Made by a program: the position numbers and the translations under genes. Shown here piece by piece: positions 1-10,204 of a stretch of DNA of 64,000 bases. Origin of the DNA: Sipunculus nudus (taxonomy: Eukaryota > Annelida > Sipuncula > Golfingiida > Sipunculidae). Numbering within the stretch: the first letter of the stretch is position 1; each line of letters opens with the position of its first letter. The stretch is from the NCBI GenBank assembly GCA_026874595.1, contig CM049315.1, positions 3,778,664 through 3,842,663 on the forward strand, in the 5' to 3' direction. The notes beneath the pieces were generated by a model. The model searched no databases and had not been told where the DNA came from. It worked only from the letters and a program-made list of their open reading frames with translations.

Positions 1-492
1 AAATAAACATCATTCCATAATCCATACCTATGTATATGCATAATATAAAAGAAATCTGTCCATTAGTTTTTGACTTATAATGCTCACAGTACTGTAAGGT
101 GGCAATTTTGGGGGTATTAAACGGCACAAAAACAAGTAAAGAATAATAGGTGGCGCCACCAGTTTCTGGAACATGACAACCCTATCCATGATCTTCCATC
201 AACTTGATTTTGGGATAAATCCATGCAAGATTTCTTGAAATATTAAAGAATTTGTGTGATTTTCCCCAAAATTGGACCTATTCAAGGTCAAGGACACTCT
301 CCTAGTAAAGGTCATGACCTCATTTTAAATAGGCGTCGTCCTCTCACCCATATCTATACATATACCAAGTTTGGTAAAGTTCCGTGAAATATTCTTTGGG
401 TTATCGCGCCAACAAGATTTAAATGTGGCGGCGGCGGCGGGACCGGTATGAAAACATAGTATCCCCCGACTTTGTCTGGGGATACAATTAAT
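1..492 (+). mobile_element. 3' part of a GATACC-hairpin element
   Basis: The stretch matches the elements at 46.0-48.4 and 59.0-59.5 kb: shared segments include 'tgacttataatgctcacagtactg', a GGTGGCGCCACC palindrome (149-160), a gcggcggcggg tract and a 3' hairpin. The hairpin stem is GTATCCCC/GGGGATAC with a loop of about ten bases, followed by AAT. The 5' part lies left of the window. No coding capacity is seen. Confidence 0.7.
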
Positions 493-1268
493 GTGTGAGA
501 TTTACGAATTTGGCCCAGTGGTTTTTGAGAAGAAGATCTTTGTAGCCACTGAGATAAAATGGGCTGTTTTGGCATATGACTAAATTCAGCTTACCATTAC
601 TCAGCCAAAAGTCACTGAACAGAGACCATTTGAACAAACTTCAGAAAGCACTACCCTAGGATCATTTCTGTGCGATATTAAACAATTTGGCTATATGGTT
701 TCAGAGAAGAAGTGTTTTTTAGCCCTCAGTGTGATACAAGCACTAATGACCCCGTACAAAAAAGGCTGATGCAGGTGGCGCCACCAATACCTCCATTTCA
801 GATATGACTCATGTGACCAACAATGGCATAAAATTTGGTGATGATAGCTCCAGCCATTTCTGAGAATGAAATTTTGATATGCTTTTTTTGGACAGATGAC
901 TTAGTTCAACCTCCTGTAACTCAGCCAAAAATCTCCAAACTGGAACCATTCAAATAGCTTGAGAGAGATTGTTCAAGGAATCATTTCTGTGAAATATTGG
1001 ACAATTTGGCTTGACAATTTCGGAGAAGAAGATTTTAAAAGCTTTTTTAGCTTTTTAGCTTTTTCCCTATAAAATCTAAGAAAATGCAGTTAAAAAAAAA
1101 ATAAACAAAATCTGATAGAGTTTTTCAGATGACTGTTTATTTGCAAAAAATTTGATGATGCTATCTCCAGCCGTTTTTGAGATAGCTATGTTTAACATAC
1201 AGATGATGCATGACGCACACCACACGACGCATGACACTGCACCATCGCATAAGCTCACAGGTTCGCTA
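493..1268 (+). repeat. Element with degenerate ~320-bp tandem core
   Basis: Two related blocks (around 660-722 and 980-1042) sharing 'atcatttctgtg', 'caatttggct' and 'gagaagaag' show a period near 320 bp. A GGTGGCGCCACC palindrome is at 774-785. The right end (1228-1262), with 'gcaccatcgcataagctcacag', resembles the 3' end of the element ending at 48178. It is a non-coding, non-autonomous element fragment that abuts the receptor exon. Confidence 0.5.
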
Positions 1269-1270
1269 AC

Positions 1271-1339
1271 AAGACTGGCAGGGAACCATTGTCAGTATGA
1301 CAGCATCTACCATACAAGACTGGCAGGGAACCATTGTCA
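1271..1339. repeat. 24-bp direct repeat, two copies
   Basis: The 24-mer beginning AAGACTGGCAGG is present at 1271-1294 and again at 1316-1339, 45 bp apart. It lies in the intron immediately after the donor of the zinc-finger-2 exon. Confidence 0.85.
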
Positions 1340-1360
1340 TTGTGATGGATCTACGCTTAC

Positions 1361-1505
1361 CGGGTTTGTACATTCCTAGCTCCATACATCGCTGGTATCT
1401 GCAGTACTGGCAGCGGACACGGTTTTCTTTTGTTATCGTACACTTGCCATCATTGTTGCAGGAGAATCTGACACTCTCACTTTTCAAACACCGAAGAAAA
1501 AATTT
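1361..1505 (-). CDS. 2DBD-type nuclear receptor, exon for zinc finger 2 of DBD1
   Basis: The exon is bounded by an acceptor (aatatttgcag type, AG at 1506-1507) and a donor (CCCG|gtaagc, GT at 1360-1359). It is 145 nt long: 48 codons, starting in phase 0 and ending in phase 1. It begins KFFLR and holds the second zinc finger C-x5-C-x9-C-x2-C (NNDGK between the first two Cys), then the recognisable receptor segment RCQYCRYQRC and MELGM. Joined in frame to the exon ending CEACK, it completes a full DBD. The first knuckle of this finger (D-box, NNDGK) normally makes dimer contacts. A pearl-like element end lies about 95 bp beyond the donor. The following exons (hinge, second DBD, ligand-binding domain) are not in the window. 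Identification as a nuclear receptor DBD is near certain; the 2DBD assignment rests on the P-box. Confidence 0.93.
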
Positions 1506-1669
1506 CTGCAAATATAAAAAAACATGCCCATAAACAATACCTTGAGAGTTAAAATTTACTTTTTTTGATGAGGAACTGTAAGGCTAAATACATAAACTCA
1601 TATTTCAAAATGGAAAAAGTCTTCTAACCACATATAGGCATCTAATCAGTGATATGATTTCTTAAAACT

Positions 1670-1945
1670 CTTTGCGACAGAAGACAGAACAAGAAAGACA
1701 AATAGGCAAGGAGCCAATCATGCCAAGTAGGAAATACTGAAGTATGACCATACCAGACAGGCAACACAAGGATAGGGAAGAAAAGAAAGAATAAACAGGA
1801 CATATAGGATATAGTAAGACAAGAAAACAAAGCAAGTCAAAACAAACAAGGCAAGGCAATTTGTGCAAGACATAAAAAGAAAAAGCAAGAAAAGATAAGG
1901 CAAGGCAAGTCATGACTAGGCAAGACAAGGCAGTGAATTTGTTCA
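1670..1945 (+). repeat. Purine-rich low-complexity tract (AAGGCAAG-like)
   Basis: The plus strand is dominated by degenerate repeats such as AAGGCAAG, AAGACAAG and AAAGCAAG. The open frames on the opposite strand are by-products of this composition. The surrounding intron, 1506-1669 and 1946-3096, holds nothing else that I can identify. Confidence 0.6.
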
Positions 1946-3285
1946 TCTGGGCAAACAATAAACCTCAAAGAGAAGTTTTTTTTTATTATTTTATTGAATA
2001 TATTAAAATGTTTGTCTTAATTAATCAACCAATGACAGCTATACAATTTTAAACAAGTCATTTAGTTTGAGCTTACCAAAATCAAAATAAACATGACCCC
2101 ATAGACTGCATCAATCGCAATCTGGTCAGAAAGGCTTTACAAAAATAAAGCATCCCTACTAGCTCCCTTTTACTGGATTAAAGCATTTCTTCCAAAATTC
2201 CAGAGTTTTTTTACTCTGCAAAGCATGATTAAGACAATTAAGACAAGAATCTAAACATGACAAAATCATTAACGTTTGTCTGAAGTAATTATAAATTCTG
2301 TGTGTTTGTGGTAGCCCTGATATTGAGACATTGAGAATCTTGCAATAAAAACAATGGTTAAAACTAATGGGAATCTGGAAGAATTGCAGTGAATAACCGC
2401 TGTGTGAGGAGTGTAAAAGACTTAATTCCCATATATTTGTTTGAGAATTTTAGAACAGGAGAGACTACACATTTTATATATTTCTAGACCAATGGATGTA
2501 CTGGCAAAGTGGTGTCCTCAGTGGAGACTGGATGTTTAATGGCACTGTCCTTATATTACATTAATTTGTTTTTTTCTGAAGAATGCAATGATTAATCACA
2601 ACGTAAGAAATGGCAATAGGCAAAACCAGTAAATAAAAGCTGGATTATAATTAAGCTTCCAGCCAAATAAAACAAATGTTCAATCCAAGGCACTGCTGGT
2701 AAAGCTCACTGTTCTGGGTCTTCCTACAAAACATGCATAGTTTACCTGAAATGCTGAGCATTTTAAATCTAAAAACACTTCAGAGCAGCAGAATTTTAAT
2801 TCATTTAAAACACTGGCCAAAGTATTAATTTTGGGGAAAAGATCAATCAAAAAGCTTGAAGGAAATAAATTTTTACATTTCAAACATCTAATTTTACATT
2901 CAGGTAATATGGGAAAAGGTGTAAGGAGGTGGAGATTATCCAATAATATTTTCCCATTAGTGACCACAAATTAGCTTTTATCGTATCAGCAAATGTTCTC
3001 ACCACTGGACCCACTGACCACATGACCAGAGAAATGGACAAGTGAGGCTGGGAAGTTACCCTCAGCTTAAAAAATACTAGGACTCAGATCATCATCTTAA
3101 TCCATCCACAACATACTTATTTTATCTTTGTTACCAGAATTAATCAGTTGTGTCAAAATAACAAACAAACCAGCATATAAATACAGGAGAAAACAAAACC
3201 CTCCAGAGTTGAAGATGGAGAGCTGACCACTTATTACCACCACAAAAACACTTTTTACTATCAAATGGGGACCATAGAACTTTAC

Positions 3286-3465
3286 ATTGGTGTCAATGAA
3301 CTCTTGCATAAAACCAAAGCTATCCAGGTTTTTGAAGAGCTCTCTAGGTTGGCCCATGTTGGCCTTGGCATCACTCTCTCCTTTATTGCTGAACATGCAT
3401 GAAGCTGAGCTGGTGCTTGCGGCTGTGTCTGTAGTTACCATACATGCCATATCTAATAGTGACAT
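3286..3465 (-). CDS. Candidate alternative first exon (isoform lacking zinc finger 1)
   Basis: Seen: an ATG at 3465 with A at -3 and an in-frame stop two codons upstream opens 60 codons of ordinary, non-repetitive protein sequence (MSLLDMAC... to ...QEFIDTN), ending at AAT|gtaaag. A second possible donor, ATA|gtaaaaag, lies 27 nt on. Both are phase 0, the phase required by the zinc-finger-2 exon at 1505, which is the next receptor exon on this strand. A TATA box and a receptor half-site lie upstream. The sequence matches no other repeat in the window. Known: insect E75B arises from an alternative promoter and lacks zinc finger 1. Inferred: the same arrangement here. The frame stays open to 3097, and an antisense ORF also exists, so chance is not excluded. 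I do not recognise the protein segment. Confidence 0.4.
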
Positions 3466-3610
3466 GATCTATGACCTTAGTATAATAGAGTCCTTGAGAC
3501 AAGGTCATATCTGCAGTGTACCTGGCCAAGACAAATTAAACTGTTTGCCTACTCGATCATTTGTCACTGCATGTGACACCTGTACACATTACACTCATCC
3601 CACCAGTGGT

Positions 3611-3620
3611 CCTTTATAGG
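3611..3620 (-). promoter_or_regulatory. TATA box of candidate intronic promoter
   Basis: On the minus strand this reads CCTATAAAGG, a close match to the TATA consensus. It lies about 145 bp upstream of the ATG of the candidate first exon. A start near 3580-3590 would leave a leader of about 120 nt. The link to transcription is an inference. Confidence 0.4.
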
Positions 3621-3646
3621 AGTAGGACGGAGCCTACTGGTTAACT

Positions 3647-3657
3647 TGACCTTTGAT
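3647..3657 (-). promoter_or_regulatory. Extended nuclear-receptor half-site next to the TATA box
   Basis: The minus strand reads ATCAAAGGTCA: an AGGTCA half-site with an A/T-rich 5' extension of the kind bound by monomeric receptors such as ROR and E75. It lies about 27 bp upstream of the TATA box. Auto- or cross-regulation by receptors is an inference. Confidence 0.35.
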
Positions 3658-3659
3658 TT

Positions 3660-4099
3660 GAGGAGTTTTTATTCCTGCTAGGGTGTCAAAGGAATAATGT
3701 TGAAATCCTGATAGCTCTGCAGATTTTCCCTAATACCTTATGTTTAAATTCTGCTTTATTCCCACCCCTATGTATGATCAACTTGAAATCCTGTAGCAGG
3801 GTTGAGAGAAGGCAATGGTTATAGAATTTGATTACTTTCACTGACTTTTCAATATTTAAATTCCGTTTGAGTTTTAACACATCAAATTTTTAATTCAACC
3901 CTCATAACCCTCAATTTATATAGTTGAAATGAATTTACCCCAAATGTAAATTTGACTGAATTAATTAAGGATTAAATTTGCATGCATACCAGATCCTGAA
4001 CTGAAAGGACAAAGAATATTAAAGATTGTTTGAATGCTGGCTCTCTAAAGCATGAGTTGCCAAACCCTTTCAACCTGATAAAAGGCAAAGGTTGTCATA
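3660..4099. other. Intron sequence, nothing recognised
   Basis: AT-rich unique sequence upstream of the candidate intronic promoter. No exon, RNA gene or repeat was identified. Confidence 0.4.
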
Positions 4100-6650
4100 A
4101 ACAAGTGACCCATGGGTCATGACGCTCAGCTGACTGGGAAGAGATTCGCAAAAGGAAATTTTATCATCAGAATGGTAGTATATACCCATTCAACTGAAGC
4201 ATCAAACAGATTAACCAACAGGCCAAGATTTAGTCTGTATTTATATATCTCAAAAATAGAGAAAAATGTGTAGACTTTTAAAACTAGAATACGGGTAACC
4301 GAAAAGTGACTACATGTATCTGCCAAAATCGGATAGTGAGGCATGGATTGAGTGGCAAGGGGAAATAGAGTGAGGTATGTTGCATATTAGCATGGATGTC
4401 TGCAGCCTAAATGTGTATGTAGGTTGTGCCACCTACCACAAATCCAGAAAGCTGTCCAAGTTGTATACACCTGCAAAATTTTAGGCAGAAAAGTCAAACC
4501 ACTACATGTATATGAGCGATTTTTGCCCATGGCAGACAAACAGACAAACACTGTGCAAAAATCTTTGCAGGTAACCCCTCCAGTTTTGTGTATGATAAAG
4601 ACCTATGTGAGATCTAAACACATGCAAAATTTTGGCCCAATCGGTCAAATGGTTCCTGAGATATGAGCTTGGATGTGTGCAGCGTTAACTAGAATGTAGG
4701 TGGTGCCACCTGTCATAAAATCAAGAAAGCTGTCCACGATGTATAAACCTGCAAAATTTTAGGCAGTTATGTCAAACCACTACAGAGAATGAGTGATTTT
4801 AGGCCACGGCAGACTAACAGACAGACGCTGTGCAAACATTGTTACAGGTGGCGCCACCATTTTTTTGTGTATGTTACAGAGCTATCAAAGGGCTACATTT
4901 GTATAAATTTTATTTATTAATAGAGCTTTAGACCTTTAAAATAGAGGTGGCACACCCAGTCTGCAGAAACTGATGGAACAGCTCATGATCAATATGTATG
5001 CCGAAAATCATGACCATCAGTGTTGTAGTTATTGAAATACTGCAGTTTTTGTATCAAATTTTCCATTATTCTGGGGGGGGGGTATTTTGGACCCATACAG
5101 CTTAAAGAATATGGGTAACAGAGACCTAATTTCAAGTTTCCATGGAGACTTTTCATGGGTCTCCCTGTGTGTCAAGAATGAAGATTCTTGGTCCAGTTTT
5201 TATGATTTGTGCCCTGTTAACAGATGTTCATATCTTTAAAGGTCTCAAAAATACAGAAAAATTTCGTAAAAAAAAACGAACAAATACAGGTGGTGCCACC
5301 AGTCTGCAGAAACTTATGAAACACTCCATGATCAATATCCATGCAAACAATTATGGTTATCTCTGCATTAGTTGTTCAGATACTTTAGCTTTTGTATCAA
5401 ATTTTCCATTATTCTGAGCTGTACTTTGGAGTGCCATAGCTCGAAGGATATGGGTAACAGAGACCAAATTTCAGGTTTCCATGGAGACTTATCATGGGTC
5501 TCCCTGTGTGTCAAGAACGAAGATTCTAGGTCCAGTCGTTACGATTTGTACCCTGTTGACAGATAACTACATCCTTAAAGGTCTCAAAAATGGAGAAAAC
5601 AATTCGTGAACATTGAAAAATACAGGTGGCGCCACCAGTCTGCACAAACTGATGAAACATCTCATGATCAATATGTATGTCGAAAATCATGACCATCAGT
5701 GATGTAGTTAATGAGATATTGAAGTTTTTGTATGAAATTTTTGACTATTCTGGTGGGTAATTTTGGGCCCCATAGCTCGAAGGATATGGGTAACAGAGAC
5801 CTTATTTCTGGTTTCCATGATGACTTTTCATAAGTCTCTCAGTGTGTCGAAAATGAAGATTCTAGGTCCAGTCGTTACGATTTCTGCCACGCTAACAGAT
5901 GACAGCATCCTCAAAGGTCTCAAAAATAGAGGAAAAAATCGTAAAAAATCAAACAGTACAGGTGGCGCCACCAGTCTGCAGGAACTGATCGAACATCTCA
6001 TGATCAATATGTATGCCAAAAATGAAGACCATCAGTGATGTAGTTATTGAAATATTGAAGTTTTTGTATGAAATTTTTTACTATTCTGGGGGGTACTTTG
6101 GGGCCCCATAGCTCGAAGGATATGGGTAACAGAGACCTAATTTCTGGTTTCCAAGGAGATTTTTCATGGACCTCTCAGTGTGTCAAGAATTAAGATTCTA
6201 AGTCCAGTCTTTATGATTTGTGCCTTGTTAACAGATGTTCACATTTTTTAAGGTCTCAAAAATAGAGAAAAAAATTCGTAAAAAATCGAAAAATACAGGT
6301 GGCGCCACCAGTCTGCAGGAAGTGATGTAACATCTCATGATCAATATGTATGCCAAAAATCATGACCATCAGTCAAGTAGTTAATGAGATATTGAAGTTT
6401 TTGTATGAAATTTTTTACTTTTCTGGGGGGTACTTTGGGGCCACATAGCTCGAAGGATATGGGTAACAGAGACCTAATTTCTGGTTTCCAAGGAGATTTT
6501 TTATGGACCTCTCAGAATCCCAAGTTACAAGGTTCTAGGTCCAGCGGTTACGATTTGTGCCTGGTTAACGGACGGACAGACGGACAGACGGAAGACGGAC
6601 AAAGAGTGATCGCTATAGCTCAGATGACTTTCAGTCAGCTGAGCTAAAAA
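4100..6650 (+). mobile_element. Pearl-like (Helentron-type, non-autonomous) element
   Basis: The 5' end carries the palindrome GACCCATGGGTC followed by GCTCAGCTGAC. The body has tandem core units of about 337 bp, each opening with a GGTGGCGCCACC palindrome (for example 5625, 5961, 6299). Then come an (ACGG/ACAG)n tract at 6570-6600 and a 3' hairpin in which TAGCTCAG-TGACT pairs with AGTCAGCTGAGCTA, followed by AAAAA. CTCAGCTGAC is thus an inverted subterminal repeat shared by both ends. Known: oyster pearl elements and other HINEs combine a tandem core, an ACGG microsatellite and a 3' hairpin. No transposase or helicase is encoded. It is very similar to the element at 27121-30532 but lacks about 885 bp present there. 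Confidence 0.75.
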
Positions 6651-7595
6651 ACAACTCAAAGACTTTCCCTTATGTTTACACAATTCCGAAACATTTGTTC
6701 AAATTACCTGACTTCAATGACCTTGAAATAAAATGATCTCACTGACTTTTACCTGCAAACTGCTTTCACACCGGTACTGGTTTAATATATTAGTCCAATT
6801 CATCCCTTCATGTCCACCTGTTTTTTGCCAGGAAAATTTTCATTACTGTCATTTCAAGTGAAAAATATAAGGGTAGATGATTAAAGGACCTAATTTTCAA
6901 CAAGGTAGACAGTAACCTAACTAACACCCTATTTGAGAAAAAGAATTATTTAAAAAATATGAGAAATCAGTCTACACTTTATAAAATATCAGACTCATTT
7001 ATGGCAGTCAAGGTTACTGGTCACATGCAAAAACAGCCTCAATTGACAGGTGCTGATTGGATGATGTCATGAAAACACTCTAAAAATTATAACCAGCTAA
7101 AACAAAGATGGCTACTAATGCAGGGAGACATCTGATCTGTCAAACCATTGTAAAATCTTAAACGTTTGGTATTAGTCATGTCTCACAATGTTGCTGATTA
7201 AAGGGAAGCATTTGCAACTGATCTGATATCATAACTACCAAGTTTAAAGCTAATATTTGTGAATCACATATAGTAGCATGTGTCAAAATGTTACAAAACG
7301 CATACAACGATTACAGCATTTGTACAAATTAGTGTTTGAGGATGTCTATATGGTAACTGTTACATAATAACTGTAAGACCAGCAGACTTGCATGGAACTA
7401 GATCCTCATCTTACCAGTAATTTTAAGCAGATCTTTGTCTTTGAGCAATACAACAGAAACAAGAGAATTCCTTTAAGTATTAGAACAGCTTTCAAGGTCA
7501 GCAAATTATCTTTGTCACATTGTGATGGTGCATCCTTATTTCACTGATTGAGGTTGGAAATCTGTTAATTAATTAAAAAAAATCACCAGCTTGCA
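6651..7595. other. Intron sequence, nothing recognised
   Basis: AT-rich sequence without open frames, hairpin element ends or similarity to other parts of the window. Confidence 0.4.
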
Positions 7596-7599
7596 TCTA

Positions 7600-7862
7600 A
7601 ATGAAATCCATTAGCTGCTTTCGCAGGCCACATTTTTGCTGTTTACACTGGGTTTCATAGGCCACTTTTCTGTTGTTATACTAGATTTTACAGGTTACCT
7701 GTTTGGTGGATACTTTGAACAAATTTTTTTTTAAGTTACATTGATTTCACTGGCTACTTCTAAGGTTACTACATTTCACTGGCCACTAATGAGGTTTAAC
7801 TAGATTTCATTGGCTGATTTTTGGGTACTCTAGATTCTGTTTGCTACACTTTCCTTTAATAA
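7600..7862 (+). repeat. Degenerate tandem repeat, unit about 30-34 bp
   Basis: Successive units read roughly 'tttcactggctac' followed by a variable T-rich stretch ending 'actaga'. About seven diverged units can be traced. Confidence 0.5.
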
Positions 7863-10007
7863 CTCCGATGACACACAAGACTTGACTGAGCAGTGAGCAC
7901 CCTTGGGGTTATTAAAGGATTGTGAAGGGTAAAGGTGGGGCTCATATCACTGACGGTGTCAGTCTCTTCTGAATATACACTTTGCCTTCCTGGTCTTACA
8001 GGCCTGTTCATTCATGTAGCTTTTTCTTAGCCCACTGGGGAGTATTCAATCATAGCAGTCATAATACATAATAGTTCTACATTTGCCTGCCACTAGATCA
8101 GTACCAATTCACTTCTGAATGGACTGGGAACACCTTTTAGAGGGATCATAATACTCTGAAATGTTCACCTGTCCAAAGGAAACCCATAAATCTAATTTTG
8201 CCTTAACTTTTCAAATATGTCTTTCCACTACAGATGCATCCTATCATCATATCAAACTTTTAATCAGTCACTTTCTTTTTGACATTTCTGTGGAACGGTT
8301 TACCTTACGCTCCCGAGGCAGCGGAAATCTTGCGCTTCATAAGAAGCTACTGATTTTCCCACTACCTGCTTTGACTGTTTATGATGCACTTAAACACCAG
8401 GTGGCCTGTCTGCTGAAAAAAACTGCTGATGTGACTAGTAGCCAACAAAATGCCAGTCAACAAACACTTGACAGGCATCAGGCTCCAACCAGAAACCACG
8501 TGTTGGGCCATTCTTTCTGAGACTGTGGCCTGTTCTAACAATTGCTGGGGCGATGAGCTGTCACTCAAAACAAAATGAACAACTTTAGCTCCGTGTATTC
8601 CTCTCTTGGTTGGTAAACCATTTTGTCTCCCAGTACAGGGTCTCATTTGATTGGACCAAAATACAGTGCTCCCCTCTGGTGTAGAGATTCAGGATACAAA
8701 GTCATAACAAACAACACTTATGACAGAGGTAGTGGGCCTATAGGTAAAGCGCTGTGTAAAAAGCGTAGGTTTACCTATGTTGTTTATATTGCAGTGCCCT
8801 GATGGGGACACAAGGCAATTTTTTTAGTTGTGTAAGTTGTGATGAATATACCCTGGATTAATGTAAAAAATTGGCCAATAACATTTTTTCTTAACATTTT
8901 AGAATGGTGCTGGGACTTAGACTGATACTCAGCTCTGTTATGGCTCTGCTGCTTTGCAAATGATGGAGCCCTATGATTTCATTAGCGCTGTGAAGCAGGG
9001 TACCAGTGTAGCTGGAGGTTTCCAAGGTACTATACTTTTTGTTTTTGTGTATTTTTCATTATCTGTGATGTTTGGACTATCTGGGACTTCACCTTTCTTA
9101 TAGATTGGTACAAAATGAAATCTGCCTTTCCTTGCTCGTGTGTGTTAGATGAGTCTAAAGCTTTTTCTAAAGCCACCAAAAAATATTAACATATGTACGG
9201 TAACCTATGCACAAATGAACCTGAGTATGGGCCAAAAAAATAAGTTAATGCACAAAAGGTCCATCTCATCGCCGGATCACCTGTTCAGGTCACCCTCAAG
9301 CCCCTAGCACCTCAGTGTGTGTCCATTGAGATTGCATGGTGTTTTTTAAACTTTGGCTCCCATGGTGGAGGCATGTATCCATTAGGATGCACGTCATCAG
9401 TTTTTTAGTTCCTCAGAGAATAACATGCCAAACCTGTCAGAACAGTCAGTTTATTTGGAAAAGTTAAGGCAGCAGCAAAGTGACACATAAAACTGGTATC
9501 AAAATATACAGGATATCAACTTGCAAGTATTCATTAAAGGAAAGGGTTAGACTGAGAATGATGAAACAACCAGATGAACTCTCATTAGCATATACATGAA
9601 GGGCCCAATCTGGGCTAGACATGCCTACGATAACATTTAAGTGAAATGTAGCCTGAGGTAAAATTGAAAACTGTTTATAAATTCCATAAAAAGAGGTATG
9701 ATCAGCTCCAGGGGGTCAAATATCTCTGCTTTCCACTGAATTTGGACTGAATCCAATGAAAACTCTTGAGTGTATGGAACTTGCAAACAAATGATACTGA
9801 AAAACCACTGTGACTTGACCTTAGAAGTAAAGGTCAAGGTCACAGCAACTAGAAGAATTTTTTTTTAACCTTTCACTGCAAAACTAGGATATAATGTGGA
9901 CAGGGGTTACTAATGGTAGTGTGTCCGAGACATAAGCCATTTTAAAGTGCAGACACAGACACAGATGTGGAGGTCCACCCAGTAAAACAATCTCTAAATG
10001 GGTGCTT
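7863..10007. other. Intron sequence, two weak overlapping ORFs only
   Basis: A 119-codon plus-strand frame (8161-8520) and an overlapping minus frame (8362-8646) lie in a slightly more GC-rich patch. Neither shows a motif or splice context I recognise, and the patch may be an eroded transposon. AAGGTCAAGGTCA, a double receptor half-site, is at 9830-9842. Confidence 0.35.
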
Positions 10008-10204
10008 ACCATATTTGACGTAATAAGTGCCCCAGGCGCTATCAAAATCAAAATTTTCCAAATGTTTTTTATACCCTTATAAGCATCCCACACCCCAACC
10101 CACATCTGCCAACTTCCAAAGTGTGTTACAGTCCTCTTATTTAGCACTGGGGCTTGTGTACACATGTTAAGACTTCACAGCACATTCAGGACAATTCAGA
10201 AAAA

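Noticed and set aside
5142-6647. Repeated 64-91-codon frames in pearl-like cores
   Set aside because: They recur in different frames in every core copy and carry no protein motif; they are repeat shadows.
8161-8646. Overlapping ORFs on both strands, considered as transposase remnants
   Set aside because: No catalytic motif, no terminal repeats and frame breaks; not enough to call.
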